Shown here piece after piece: positions 1-8,420 of a stretch of DNA of 64,000 nucleotides. The notes under the pieces were generated by a model. That model did no database searches. It had not been told where the DNA came from and saw only the letters and a list, made by a program, of their open reading frames with translations. The stretch comes from Citrobacter freundii. Lineage in GTDB: Bacteria > Pseudomonadota > Gammaproteobacteria > Enterobacterales > Enterobacteriaceae. Made by a program: the position numbers and the translations under genes. The stretch covers positions 2,728,001-2,792,000 of the forward strand of contig NZ_CP099222.1 in assembly GCF_029717145.1 (NCBI RefSeq). Reading direction: 5' to 3'. Numbering within the stretch: position 1 is the first letter of the stretch; each line of letters begins with the position of its first letter.

Positions 1-734
1 GGGAAGCCACCAAACGAGAGTTCGTTATTTTCGCCGAATCTGAGTTTGCAGGCCGTTAGCGTGCCGTTGCATTCATCCAGCGACGGATCGCTTACCGGGT
101 TGTTGTTTTTGTCGAAATAGCGGGTGCCGGCATAGTCGCAGCCGTCGCCGGTACGATATTTATTCCGGATGCACCAGGTACACAGGGAATGAAGCTGTCG
201 CGTCGGGATCATTTGCCCCTGCAGGTCCATCGGGCTGGACAGAACAAATTCAACGGTTTCACCGGCAATCTCGCCCGTTTTCCCGTCGATATACCAGACC
301 TGCAGCTTTTCCTGAGTCGGGTCTGCTGTGGGGTTGCCGTCTGCGAAATTTCTGGCATCGAGATATTTCTCTTTTGTGTCGTGAATAGTGACTTTCGCCT
401 GCAGCAGATCGTCATACGCAAGACACAGGGCTGAAATGGAGCTTTCGATGTTCGCAACCGTCAGGGATGGCGTTGCATTGCTCCCACCGGTTGATTTCTC
501 CAGACCTTCCAGTTGATATGGCCAGGCGGCATATTCATTTCCCTGCCACCAGATTGGTTTCGCCGGAAGCTTGGACTCATCCCCACCAGCGGCGATGATT
601 TCCGCTTCTGTGTGGGGAATGCTGTAATTGTGAAAGCGGAGAACGTCCGTTAGCCCAAAGGAAGAACCGTCCACCTCAATCAGACGAACATCGTTTCCGG
701 ATTCCAGCTTCTGATAATCTGCGTTTAAGCTCAT
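1..734 (-). CDS. Phage minor tail protein L, lambda gpL-like (3' end outside window)
   Basis: The frame is open from an ATG at 732-734 to the window edge, about 244 residues. It matches the lambda gpL family, a tail-tip protein known to hold an iron-sulfur cluster. A cysteine set consistent with that is visible in the C-terminal part: a CxxC pair (C-T-W-C), a cysteine about ten residues later, and two further cysteines near the edge. The start overlaps the stop of the upstream gpM-like gene in an ATGA arrangement, which suggests translational coupling. The gene order H-M-L is that of lambda. The protein would sit at the distal tail tip next to the central fibre, whose gene is not in the window. 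Confidence 0.88.
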   Translation of the reverse strand, partial: MSLNADYQKLESGNDVRLIEVDGSSFGLTDVLRFHNYSIPHTEAEIIAAGGDESKLPAKPIWWQGNEYAAWPYQLEGLEKSTGGSNATPSLTVANIESSISALCLAYDDLLQAKVTIHDTKEKYLDARNFADGNPTADPTQEKLQVWYIDGKTGEIAGETVEFVLSSPMDLQGQMIPTRQLHSLCTWCIRNKYRTGDGCDYAGTRYFDKNNNPVSDPSLDECNGTLTACKLRFGENNELSFGGF

Positions 735-1069
735 GGTTTAAATGCCTGGATGAATGTTGCTTCAAGGTTGAATTTCCCCGCGCCAAGCCCGGTGGGTTTA
801 TACGTTTCGCAACGATACAAACCCAAAGGTTCGAGCGGTGGCTTCCATTGAAAGGCTTTCGTTCCTTCATGCCTGTCGAGAAAAGATTTAATGGCAGAAA
901 TGTAGGTTTCGTTGCCAGTGAAGTTGAGCGTCCATTGCTGGGTTCTGGTGTTCAATCCATCCCCTGAAACCTGCTCATATCCATCGCCAAACTGGGCTTT
1001 TCTGACGCGGAAATTTGTATCAGCCTCCGCGTTAATCCGTGGGCACCAGGTGAAAGTTTCAATGGCCAT
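731..1069 (-). CDS. Phage minor tail protein M, lambda gpM-like
   Basis: This 112-residue protein is close in length to lambda gpM (109 residues). It has the family pattern of an aromatic N-terminal segment, a central QFGDGYEQ stretch and a basic-aromatic C-terminal half. gpM acts in tail-tip assembly with gpL, gpK and gpI. It lies directly downstream of the tape measure gene, with only two bases between the tape measure stop and its ATG, and overlaps the gpL start by four bases. The whole group is one transcription unit on the minus strand. Nothing in the sequence looks damaged. Confidence 0.88.
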   Translation of the reverse strand: MAIETFTWCPRINAEADTNFRVRKAQFGDGYEQVSGDGLNTRTQQWTLNFTGNETYISAIKSFLDRHEGTKAFQWKPPLEPLGLYRCETYKPTGLGAGKFNLEATFIQAFKP

Positions 1070-1071
1070 AG

Positions 1072-4000
1072 TTATCGGGTTCCTTTCATTGCGTTCCAGA
1101 TGTCACCGCCCGGGCGGATATCACGCATTACATTCTGCTTATATCGCTGATCGACAAATTTCCCGACTTCAGCACCAAATTGCTCAAGGCCTGGTGAGGT
1201 TTGCGTTGAGGTGTTGCCGTTGCCATCGATAGTTATATAAACCTGTGGCGCCGACGATACGGACTGACCCCCGCCACCTCCGACCGCACGAACACCGAGA
1301 GAACCATCCGGCGCGCGGGTCAGCGGCATGATTGCCTCCGGGCCAGCCTCGCCCATGATTCCGGCCCCGCCTTTTGCGAAAGCGAACATGGTGGGGTTTC
1401 TGACGATCCCGTTACTGAAAGCACTCAGGGATGGAGAGTCATAAACGCCGCCTTTGGCGTTAAACTGGAAGTTCGAGCCGTAACTGGAAACCGCCGTACC
1501 GGTGCTGGCTGATGCTCCCGCACCGCCCCCGAAGAAGCTGCCTACACTGCCGATGAGTGAGCCAAAGATGCCAGAACCAGAAGATGCCCCCCCCATCGCG
1601 CTGACCACCGCCATCTGCAGAGCCACTTTTTCGATAATCTGCAGGACAGAAATACCCCATGATTTCCAGCTAACTTTATTGCCTTCGAGCATTGAGGTGA
1701 CGTTACCAAACGCGCTGTCGAGTGTGGATTTCACTCCGTCAGAAACCGTGCCGGATACGTCACTGATTTCATCGAACCAGTTGGCATAGCCGCGTGATAC
1801 TCCGGACATCCAATCCGCTTCAGCTGCTGCTATTGCCTTGTATTTCTTATCCAGAGCATCAAGAGCCGCTTCGCGCTGTGCTATGGCCTCAGTTCCGCCG
1901 TCCGTTTTAGCAAAAACACGGTCGATCTGTTGCGTGTCGTCGAACCGGTTGCGCTGGCGATCACTCATGCCTGCGGTTTCGGTTGTCTGTGTCGCATCAT
2001 CTCTGAACTTTCTTGCGGCTTCTGTTAAATCCTTCAGGGCATCAACTTGTTCGCGCTGTTTGCGTACGTTCTCATCTGCTTTCTGGTTCCATTTCGCCAG
2101 CTCTGCTGATGATGCCTGGATTGCCCTGCGCTGCTCCTCAGTCCATTTAGTGCCTGTCTGGTGCGATGCAGCGTAAAGCTCAGAGGCTTTTTCGCCTTCC
2201 GTTGCGCGGACGCGTTGCACGTCGATAGCCACACTCAAATCGGCCATTTTCCGGGAATACTGTTCGGCGGTGCTGGCTGCTTCTCGCTCGGCTTTACTCT
2301 GCGCATTAGAGGCGGCGGTAGAGGTCTTTTTAGCCTCGGCTGCAGCTGCATCCTTTTTGGCGGCCTGATCCTTGTTGTAGATGTACTGGGTATAAAGCGC
2401 TCCCGTCAGCTTCAGGTCTTCTGCTTCAAAAACGTGTTGCTGATGGAGTTTCTCCAAACCGCTTAGGCTGGCCAGCTCGTTATCTCGGCGTGAGCGCTCC
2501 AGTGCGGTTTGCTGTTGAGGCGTTGCGTTCGCCAGTGAAACGACGGGCCCGGCATATTGTGGCGGCTTGGCGCCAGCGGTCGCTGACATTGAGCGGTTAA
2601 GCAGGTCATACGCACCTTTCAGGATAGAGACGGCGCCAGCCTGTTCGATAGCCTTTTGCGTGGCCAGATCGCTGGCATTGTTTACCAGCTTCTGCGTTTG
2701 CTCGACTTTTGAGGCTGCCTGTTCGCGCTGGTACTCCAGCTGGTTCAGCTTATCGGTCAGCTCGATGTTTTTGGCCGTGATATCGGCCTGGTCCATAAAG
2801 GTGTTAATCAGGGTCAGCGTCGGATGGCGGTTGTAGTCCTGCTGGATTTGGTCAACCGCCTTAAGGCTGTCTTTCACCTTCGCGATCTGAGAGTCGAGGT
2901 CGGCCAAGTCCTGTTTTTGCGCCTGTAAAGATGTACGGGCATCAGCCGCGGTCGAACGCAGGCCAAGCACCGACATCTGCTGGAGCTTGGTGTTGATCTC
3001 GTCGAGGTTGTTGGCAAAACCTACCGCCTCACGGTGCACCTGCTGGGTATGCTGATAAAGGCCATACATCGCAGCGCCGGCACCAATAATCACGCCCGGC
3101 CATCCACCAAGAATACCCAGCACACCACTCCCCAACCGGGACATTACCGAGGCTGTATTGGTGAGGTTGTTAACTGCAGAGGTCCTGCCTGCCAGCGCCG
3201 TATTCAGTGATGCCTGAGCTGCAGCAAGATTACGCTCAGCGACAATCTGAGCCTCAATACTCGTCGCCGCTGCGCGCGCCTGTTGAGCGCGGTAAACAGC
3301 CTGGCGACCAGCAGCAACGCTAACCTGAGCGCCGCGAACCTGAGCCTGCGCCAGCGCGACCTCGGCGGCCGTATTAGCGAGGACTGCCCGGGTTGACTGA
3401 GCAACGCTGCCGACCATGTTGCCAAAATAACGAGCGAGGCCAACACCAACCAGAATACCGGCTGTATTTGCCACATCATCGATGTTATTCGCCAGACCAT
3501 TCAGCACGCCGGAAAGCGTTGATGATGCGCCGACCGCATCGTTCGCCCCGCCGACCCATGCAAGGAAGGCGTTTTGCACTTTCTGTGCAGATCCGCTGAT
3601 GGATGCAGGAAGGGTGTCGAATTCTTTACGGAGGATCTCAACGTTGGTCAGCAGCGGGACGATCTTGTTGGTCGTCAGCTCGCCGTTGTTGGCCATATTT
3701 CGCAGGCCACCAACAGTGGTACCCAGCCCATCAGCCAGCAGTTTCGCCAGGCGGCCACCGTTCTCCATGATGGAGTTAAATTCTTCGCCTCGCAAAACGC
3801 CTGAACCAAGCGCCTGGCTAAGCTGGGTGATAACAGAGCTCGCCTCTTCGGTACTGGCGCCAGACAGCTTCAGTGAGGTTGCTACGGTTTCCGTAACTTT
3901 TGCGACGTCAGCAGAAGCGTAACCGGCATCACGCAGGGACTGCGCAATTCTGCTGTACAGATTGCTGTTTGCCTCGAGGGATGTTCCGGTGCGTTGGCTA

Positions 4001-4353
4001 ATCTCCATCAGCACGCGCTGGGATTGCACGTAATCCTCGCTGGAAGAGGACGCAAGGCGAAGACGCCCATTCAGTTGGTTCCACGTGTCGGCAAACTGAA
4101 TCAGTTGATGCGTGGCAAATGCACCAGCCCACGCACCGGCAAGCCCGGCAGCAGAGGATCGTACTGTTGCAAGCTGAGAGTTCAGGTCAGCCAAAGAGCG
4201 CTGAGTTTCACGCGTGGCCGCTGCAGCTTTTTTCCCGCCCTGTTCCATAGTGCGGTAGTAATCGGTTCCCATGCGGGACGCTCTGGCGATCTCTGACTGG
4301 AAAGAAGAAGAGTTCGCCGAAATTTTGATGATTAGCTCGCGCAGCGTTGCCAT
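1072..4353 (-). CDS. Phage tail tape measure protein, lambda gpH-like
   Basis: At 1093 residues this is the longest gene of the prophage and sits where lambda has H, after the G/T chaperone genes. The N-terminal 260 residues contain the tape-measure domain with alanine/serine-rich helices. A hydrophobic stretch around residues 411-432 could insert in the host membrane. Long coiled-coil-like regions follow (about 470-560 and 640-790), and the C-terminal part is glycine-rich, with a GEAGPEAIMPL motif seen in many tape measures. Lambda gpH has 853 residues. Because tape length sets tail length, this phage probably has a somewhat longer tail, which is an inference. Confidence 0.93.
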   Translation of the reverse strand: MATLRELIIKISANSSSFQSEIARASRMGTDYYRTMEQGGKKAAAATRETQRSLADLNSQLATVRSSAAGLAGAWAGAFATHQLIQFADTWNQLNGRLRLASSSSEDYVQSQRVLMEISQRTGTSLEANSNLYSRIAQSLRDAGYASADVAKVTETVATSLKLSGASTEEASSVITQLSQALGSGVLRGEEFNSIMENGGRLAKLLADGLGTTVGGLRNMANNGELTTNKIVPLLTNVEILRKEFDTLPASISGSAQKVQNAFLAWVGGANDAVGASSTLSGVLNGLANNIDDVANTAGILVGVGLARYFGNMVGSVAQSTRAVLANTAAEVALAQAQVRGAQVSVAAGRQAVYRAQQARAAATSIEAQIVAERNLAAAQASLNTALAGRTSAVNNLTNTASVMSRLGSGVLGILGGWPGVIIGAGAAMYGLYQHTQQVHREAVGFANNLDEINTKLQQMSVLGLRSTAADARTSLQAQKQDLADLDSQIAKVKDSLKAVDQIQQDYNRHPTLTLINTFMDQADITAKNIELTDKLNQLEYQREQAASKVEQTQKLVNNASDLATQKAIEQAGAVSILKGAYDLLNRSMSATAGAKPPQYAGPVVSLANATPQQQTALERSRRDNELASLSGLEKLHQQHVFEAEDLKLTGALYTQYIYNKDQAAKKDAAAAEAKKTSTAASNAQSKAEREAASTAEQYSRKMADLSVAIDVQRVRATEGEKASELYAASHQTGTKWTEEQRRAIQASSAELAKWNQKADENVRKQREQVDALKDLTEAARKFRDDATQTTETAGMSDRQRNRFDDTQQIDRVFAKTDGGTEAIAQREAALDALDKKYKAIAAAEADWMSGVSRGYANWFDEISDVSGTVSDGVKSTLDSAFGNVTSMLEGNKVSWKSWGISVLQIIEKVALQMAVVSAMGGASSGSGIFGSLIGSVGSFFGGGAGASASTGTAVSSYGSNFQFNAKGGVYDSPSLSAFSNGIVRNPTMFAFAKGGAGIMGEAGPEAIMPLTRAPDGSLGVRAVGGGGGQSVSSAPQVYITIDGNGNTSTQTSPGLEQFGAEVGKFVDQRYKQNVMRDIRPGGDIWNAMKGTR

Positions 4354-4364
4354 ATTTCACCCAT

Positions 4365-4386
4365 AAAAAAGCCCGCAGCCGCGGGC
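4365..4386 (-). terminator. Terminator-like hairpin between tail chaperone and tape measure genes
   Basis: On the minus strand GCCCGC-GGCT-GCGGGC is followed by six T. It lies inside the late operon, so it can only be partial or Q-suppressed. Similar hairpins occur at 5111, 5616, 7150 and 14101. Confidence 0.65.
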
Positions 4387-4387
4387 G

Positions 4388-4651
4388 TCAAAGACCGGAT
4401 ATCCAATTTTCGAGTTCTGAGACTTCTGCGACCTCTTCCTGCTCCCCCCACTTCAGCATCACGTCAGGAATGGTGAATTTCCCACCCTGAGAGTTCAGCA
4501 TTGCAACGGAAATCTGCGCCGCCTGTGCATCGGCTCGCCAGTCACCAATCGGACTGATGCGGTCGAACTCGATCCACATTTTTAGCTCGCTGGCGGTCAT
4601 GGTCTGGCGCAGTTCGTGGAGAGTACGCCCCAACCGGATCGCCAGCGACAT
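4388..4651 (-). CDS. Tail assembly chaperone, gpT-like frameshift extension
   Basis: This frame holds the T-like part of the lambda gpG-gpT chaperone. As a free-standing frame with an ATG at 4651 it gives 87 residues, but the better reading is as the C-terminal part of a -1 frameshift product. The frame overlaps the end of the G-like gene, and a GGGAAAG slippery heptamer lies at 4681-4687 just before the G stop. Slippage there would give a fusion of about 229 residues spanning 5076 to 4388. In lambda the G and GT products chaperone tape-measure and tail-tube assembly and are absent from the virion. The following gene is the tape measure, as in lambda. Confidence 0.8.
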   Translation of the reverse strand: MSLAIRLGRTLHELRQTMTASELKMWIEFDRISPIGDWRADAQAAQISVAMLNSQGGKFTIPDVMLKWGEQEEVAEVSELENWISGL

Positions 4652-4674
4652 CAGGAAGAAGTTCAGCGGCTGCT

Positions 4675-5076
4675 TTACGGCTTTCCCGCTTCTTCCTGGC
4701 TCATCCCGAGGTTGAGGGCCTGAGCCAGCAGGCGGGAGTGCACAGGACCATAAATTTTAGATACCTGCTCCTGATCCTCATCGCTGAATACGCGCTCGCC
4801 TTTTTCATCCAGCAGAACGTCAATAAACAGAACCACATCAGCCTCTTTGTTACGCAGAAACTTTTCCGCCTCCGTCAGCGTCGGTGGCTCTTCGCCATCG
4901 GCTGGCTGGGGATTAACGATCTCCCGGAATTTAACCCAGGCATCGCCAGAAGGTTCACGCAGCGTTACCTTTGCGCCATCCCATTCAGGGACTGTGATAC
5001 CTTCTTTGGTGCGATAGGCTTTCGATGCTGTAAGCGCCACGTTGCGTAATGAATTCTGTGATGTTTTTTGCGGCAT
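4675..5076 (-). CDS. Tail assembly chaperone, gpG-like
   Basis: This acidic 133-residue protein lies between the major tail protein and the tape measure gene, the position of lambda G. Tail chaperones of long-tailed phages are typically this length. The last codons before the stop contain GGA AAG within the heptamer GGGAAAG (4681-4687), identical to the lambda G-T slippery site as known from the literature. A fraction of ribosomes should therefore continue into the -1 frame and make the GT-type product. The start is preceded by an AGAGAAAA stretch, a usable though modest ribosome site. Assignment rests on position, size and the frameshift signal. Confidence 0.85.
   Translation of the reverse strand: MPQKTSQNSLRNVALTASKAYRTKEGITVPEWDGAKVTLREPSGDAWVKFREIVNPQPADGEEPPTLTEAEKFLRNKEADVVLFIDVLLDEKGERVFSDEDQEQVSKIYGPVHSRLLAQALNLGMSQEEAGKP
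4681..4687 (-). promoter_or_regulatory. Programmed -1 ribosomal frameshift site (GGGAAAG)
   Basis: The coding strand reads GCG GGA AAG CCG TAA in the G-like frame. The heptamer G GGA AAG fits X XXY YYZ and equals the lambda G-T site. The -1 frame stays open to 4388 and joins the T-like sequence without a stop. Confidence 0.85.
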
Positions 5077-5110
5077 TTCATTTTTCTCTTGTTACATGAT
5101 CGGAGGGATT

Positions 5111-5132
5111 AAAAAAAGCGGCCGAAGCCGCT
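5111..5132 (-). terminator. Terminator-like hairpin after major tail protein gene
   Basis: On the minus strand AGCGGC-TTCG-GCCGCT is followed by seven T. The stem begins at the first base of the major tail gene stop codon. The tetraloop is of the stable TTCG type. Confidence 0.75.
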
Positions 5133-5602
5133 CAGGAACCAGAGGCGAAGATGCGTTTAGGTTTGCCGCGTACACGCAGAGAATAGGTAGCACCAACAAC
5201 TGAAGAGGTTGCGGCAGACCATGAACTCTGGCGTACTTCCACCAGCACGTAGAAACCGTTGCCAGACGGGAATACCACGCGCAGCGCGCGCAGTTCGTCA
5301 TTTTCGTAAGCGGTCTGCAGTGCCTCCTGTGCTGCTTCATCGCCAACCCAGTTACGGGTAATGCTCATTTCAGCTGGCGCGGCGAGGCCGTTGGTTTGCT
5401 CTTGTTCAGTTGAGCACAGCGTGGTTACATCGATATCCCCTTTTTGACCGCCCGTGAAGGTGATCTCCTTTGTTGCACAGGCCGCTTCCAGCCAGGTAAT
5501 GCCAGCCCCTGGGAAGCCTGAGGCGTTAAAATCATCGGCGGTTACGGGTGCGTCGGAGACGGCAAAGGTCATCCCCTTTGTGACTTCATACTTACTGGTC
5601 AT
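5132..5602 (-). CDS. Major tail (tube) protein
   Basis: The 156-residue product starts MTSKYEVTKG and has the mixed beta-strand character of phage tail-tube subunits, ending in a basic RVRGKPKR segment. It is positioned between the tail terminator-like gene and the gpG-like chaperone, where lambda-type phages keep the tube gene. It is shorter than lambda gpV (246 residues), which carries an extra Ig-like domain; no such domain is visible here. The gene is bounded on both sides by terminator-like hairpins, an arrangement that could adjust the amount of this abundant protein. A GGAGAAACC ribosome site precedes the ATG at 5602. Confidence 0.82.
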   Translation of the reverse strand: MTSKYEVTKGMTFAVSDAPVTADDFNASGFPGAGITWLEAACATKEITFTGGQKGDIDVTTLCSTEQEQTNGLAAPAEMSITRNWVGDEAAQEALQTAYENDELRALRVVFPSGNGFYVLVEVRQSSWSAATSSVVGATYSLRVRGKPKRIFASGS

Positions 5603-5615
5603 GGTTTCTCCAGTT

Positions 5616-5640
5616 AAAAAAAAGACCGCCGGAGCGGTCT
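5616..5640 (-). terminator. Terminator-like hairpin upstream of major tail protein gene
   Basis: On the minus strand AGACCGC-TCCG-GCGGTCT is followed by eight T and then directly by the ribosome site of the major tail gene. It may also be an RNA stabilising or processing element. Confidence 0.75.
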
Positions 5641-5656
5641 GTTATGGTGGGTAAGG

Positions 5657-6004
5657 TTAAACGGTTACCTGAAATTCCAGCGTCGCCCGGTAATACCGGT
5701 TCTCTGGTTCATAACCAGGGGTTTTGCTTATATTAGTGGGATTGAGTGGCTTAACTACCTGAAGCGCCATATCACGAAGATTCCGAGCCTCTTTGAGAGT
5801 CAGTGAGTAAACATCCACCTGAACCGATATCCCGGATTCGGCCTGCCCACAAAGAACATCAGCGGTCACATCAGAAATAAGTGAAAAAATCACCCAGGGC
5901 GGCGATATCGAGGGCTGACCATCACTGCCCAGCGGCGCAACATAGGGATAAACCTGCCCTCCGGCCAGCGGTTTCAGCAAGAGATAAAGGTCATCTTCCG
6001 TCAT
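5657..6004 (-). CDS. Tail terminator-like protein (DUF3168 type)
   Basis: This protein of 115 residues has the N-terminal pattern of the DUF3168/tail-completion group: a short helix, a LLKPLAGGQVYPYVAP segment, then WVIFSLISD. Members cap the growing tail tube and join tail to head, like lambda gpU. It lies between the HK97-gp10-like gene and the tube gene, the usual place. The start overlaps the preceding gene's stop by four bases, so the two are probably translationally coupled. The functional name rests on family resemblance and position. Confidence 0.78.
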   Translation of the reverse strand: MTEDDLYLLLKPLAGGQVYPYVAPLGSDGQPSISPPWVIFSLISDVTADVLCGQAESGISVQVDVYSLTLKEARNLRDMALQVVKPLNPTNISKTPGYEPENRYYRATLEFQVTV

Positions 6005-6450
6005 TTACTCAGCACCTCATCAATAGCCTGATTCATGCGTTTCATGGCAACCCGCGTTGCCAGTTCTTCGCGGGTATCAAATGCAGGACGGACAAAAGGA
6101 TGTGGGGGCATATTCGCTGTGCCCATTTCGACAAATCGCCAATAAAACGCGTTACGTCGATCGCTGGCTTTCATTGAATTATCGCTGTTACCCGTTCGCA
6201 TGTTTCGACCGCGAATATGAACGCCGGAAGAGATATCACCGCGTTTTCGGGATCGTTGCGTCAGAACCACAACGTTTTTCTTCAGTTTGCCGGTTCGTTC
6301 AGGTGCCCTTTCTACCACCTCGTCTTTCAGAACCTCTGCACCAGCTCGAGTGGCATCACGCAGAACTTTGTTGTTTTCGGCGCGGCTCAGTAATTCCAGA
6401 TCACGGGAAATCTCTTCAAGGCCAGAAAAATCAAGACTGATATCAATCAT
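6001..6450 (-). CDS. HK97 gp10-like head-tail connector/tail completion protein
   Basis: The 149-residue protein begins with a helical segment (LEEISRDLELLSR), then a KVLRDATRAGAEVLKDEVVERAPERTG stretch typical of the HK97-gp10 family. The basic middle and the MPPHPFVRPAF motif near residue 115 are also family hallmarks. These proteins act at the head-tail joint. The gene overlaps its neighbours by four bases at both ends (6447-6450 and 6001-6004), which marks a tightly coupled joining module. Confidence 0.85.
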   Translation of the reverse strand: MIDISLDFSGLEEISRDLELLSRAENNKVLRDATRAGAEVLKDEVVERAPERTGKLKKNVVVLTQRSRKRGDISSGVHIRGRNMRTGNSDNSMKASDRRNAFYWRFVEMGTANMPPHPFVRPAFDTREELATRVAMKRMNQAIDEVLSK

Positions 6451-6785
6451 TTTTCCGCTCCATTTTTACAGAGTATTTCCAGCCTGGTGGCTTTACTGTC
6501 GGGTATGGGGGGGCCGATGATATTCAGTACAGCGCCTTTAAATGGCCCTGTGAGCACCTTTAATCTTGACGCAGCAGTCACATCACGCCGGAAACGGACC
6601 CACACCCGGATCGTTGCCTGCGCCGTTTCCGCCCCCGATTGCAACTGCTCCCTGCCACTGATACCCAGCACTTCCGCCCATATGGTCTTTCCCTCCTGCC
6701 ACTCTTCAACCGGCTGGCCTGTCGTATCGCGAAAAGAAGAAAAGTTCAGGATAGTGATACGATGGCGTAAGCGACCTGCCTGCAT
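6447..6785 (-). CDS. Phage head closure protein
   Basis: The 112-residue product begins MQAGRLRHRITI, the standard opening of head-closure (SPP1 gp16/HK97 gp7-like) proteins. It continues with WAEVLGISGRE and a predicted beta-barrel C-terminal half. These proteins close the portal after packaging and provide the tail docking surface. It lies between the connector gene at 6795 and the gp10-like gene, the conserved order of HK97-type joining modules. Its stop overlaps the next start by four bases. Confidence 0.85.
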   Translation of the reverse strand: MQAGRLRHRITILNFSSFRDTTGQPVEEWQEGKTIWAEVLGISGREQLQSGAETAQATIRVWVRFRRDVTAASRLKVLTGPFKGAVLNIIGPPIPDSKATRLEILCKNGAEK

Positions 6786-6794
6786 AATCCCTCC

Positions 6795-7115
6795 CTATAG
6801 CGGTATGTATCGGTACGGTTGAAGCAAAGACTCAAAACCAAACGGGAAGGTGGTAACAATATTTCCGACATTGACTGGTTCTCTGTTTTCAAACCAGTGC
6901 CCAACGAGAAGCATCAATGCCAGGAGGATATCGTCAGCAATACTGAGTCCATCAGGATCAGATTCAGGTACCTTGTCTTCATACAGTTTTCGGTTGATGT
7001 AATTCTCTGCCATACGCCTTGCAGCGCCGTAATAGAGCAACAACATTTCATCTTCCGTTGTATCGTCAGCATCGATCCGACACTGAGCCCTTAGCTTCTC
7101 TATCATTTCGTTCAT
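6795..7115 (-). CDS. Head-tail connector, HK97 gp6-like
   Basis: A 106-residue mostly helical protein whose N-terminal half (LRAQCRIDADDTTEDEMLLLYYGAA and ENYINR) is typical of the gp6/YqbG-like connector family. Such subunits form a ring under the portal. It follows the major capsid gene after a terminator-like hairpin at 7150-7168 and precedes the head closure gene by nine bases. The family signature and position agree. Confidence 0.85.
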   Translation of the reverse strand: MNEMIEKLRAQCRIDADDTTEDEMLLLYYGAARRMAENYINRKLYEDKVPESDPDGLSIADDILLALMLLVGHWFENREPVNVGNIVTTFPFGFESLLQPYRYIPL

Positions 7116-7149
7116 CGTGTTTACCCGGCCCGCAGCGAACTGCGGGCAT

Positions 7150-7168
7150 AAAAAAACCGCTTACGCGG
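7150..7168 (-). terminator. Terminator-like hairpin after major capsid gene
   Basis: On the minus strand CCGC-GTAA-GCGG is followed by seven T, 25 bases after the capsid stop. The stem is short. It could lower expression of the joining genes relative to capsid. Confidence 0.6.
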
Positions 7169-7193
7169 CATCAGGAGACAGCAGAAGTATTGA

Positions 7194-8411
7194 TTACGGT
7201 GCCTTACCCACCAGCGCTTTGATGGCCGCAGTATCTTCCAGCACGCAGTCGAAGCGATGGAAGGCCAGGAATGCGGTTTGATCATACTCCGCGTAACGCT
7301 CAATCAGACGCTTCAGGGTCATGTAGGAAACGCGGCGAACAATGAAGCGATTGAAATCACCCAGGAAAATAAATTTCTTACTCGCTGCCGCAGCATCAAT
7401 CGCCTGATCAATTACATAGGGAATACCAAGAACGGTTGCCGGGGAGCCTCCAACTACATCCGGTAGCCACAGAGGGCGCTTCTGATCATCCACCATCTCT
7501 TCGATTACCTGAAGAGTGCCGTCATTAAACGCCCAGCGGAAACTTGGACCACCGCGATATGCCGGATCAATCGCGTGTTTCAGGCTGTTCATTTCCTGCC
7601 AGGTGAATGCTGCGGCCGCCGCCGCAGAAACAGTCCCGGTTACTGAAGCCGCCAGCCCTTTAGGTTGCTGAGGTGTACCAGCGCCGGTACCCTGTACGAG
7701 ATATTTGGCTTCACCGCGACCAATACGCTGTGCAATACGTCCAGCCAGGTATGCCTCAATATCTACACCGCTGTCCTGCAGCAGCTCATTGGAGACGCGG
7801 ATAATTTTGGATGACAGTTTTTTAGCACCCAGGATTGCGGTACCGAAAGTCACATCCCCCTCCGTTGCTGCAGAGTTTTCTGCAAGCAGTTCCCCCTCTT
7901 CAGCAGTACCATCAGAAGTGGACCAGGTAATATCCTGACCGTTTGAAGTATTGAGGATTTGCGCAACGCTCACGATCCCGCCGTAAGCTTTCATTGCATC
8001 AATGATGGTATTACGCATCTGGGTAGGGACCGTATAACCACCTTTATCATCAGGTGTCGTTCCCTGCGCACGAAGTTCTTTAACGGCCTGGCGTTCTTCA
8101 GCAGTCAGCTCACCGAAGCCATGGCGCAGGAGACGATCGAATGCTGCAGCACGGCGCACTTCTGCCTGCATTTCAGGAGTTTCCTGACGCTGGCGCTGTT
8201 CAGGCTCCTGTTCATCAACAAAAGACTGATCATGGCGGCGCAATTCCTCTTCACGAGCGATACACTCATCAAGCGCGTCCAGTTCGGATTTTGCGGCGTT
8301 CCACTGAGTGCGCTGCTCTTCTGTCCAGGTGGTATCACCAATTTTATCGTGCAGAGCACGCATATCAGTGGCGATGGTATTACGTTTTTGCTTCATTTCA
8401 TGCAGTTTCAT
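7194..8411 (-). CDS. Major capsid protein, HK97 family
   Basis: The 405-residue protein has the HK97 layout. A charged coiled-coil delta domain (residues about 1-95, with many Glu and Gln) serves as internal scaffold and is normally cut off by the prohead protease. A Gly/Thr-rich linker follows (GTTPDDKGGYTVPTQ). The capsid fold has typical segments such as KKLSSKIIRVSNELLQDS and GTGAGTPQQPKGL. HK97 itself has 385 residues. The gene is directly downstream of the protease gene. The terminator-like hairpin after it suggests that its level is set separately from the joining genes. Confidence 0.95.
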   Translation of the reverse strand: MKLHEMKQKRNTIATDMRALHDKIGDTTWTEEQRTQWNAAKSELDALDECIAREEELRRHDQSFVDEQEPEQRQRQETPEMQAEVRRAAAFDRLLRHGFGELTAEERQAVKELRAQGTTPDDKGGYTVPTQMRNTIIDAMKAYGGIVSVAQILNTSNGQDITWSTSDGTAEEGELLAENSAATEGDVTFGTAILGAKKLSSKIIRVSNELLQDSGVDIEAYLAGRIAQRIGRGEAKYLVQGTGAGTPQQPKGLAASVTGTVSAAAAAAFTWQEMNSLKHAIDPAYRGGPSFRWAFNDGTLQVIEEMVDDQKRPLWLPDVVGGSPATVLGIPYVIDQAIDAAAASKKFIFLGDFNRFIVRRVSYMTLKRLIERYAEYDQTAFLAFHRFDCVLEDTAAIKALVGKAP

Positions 8412-8420
8412 GGTTTTTCC

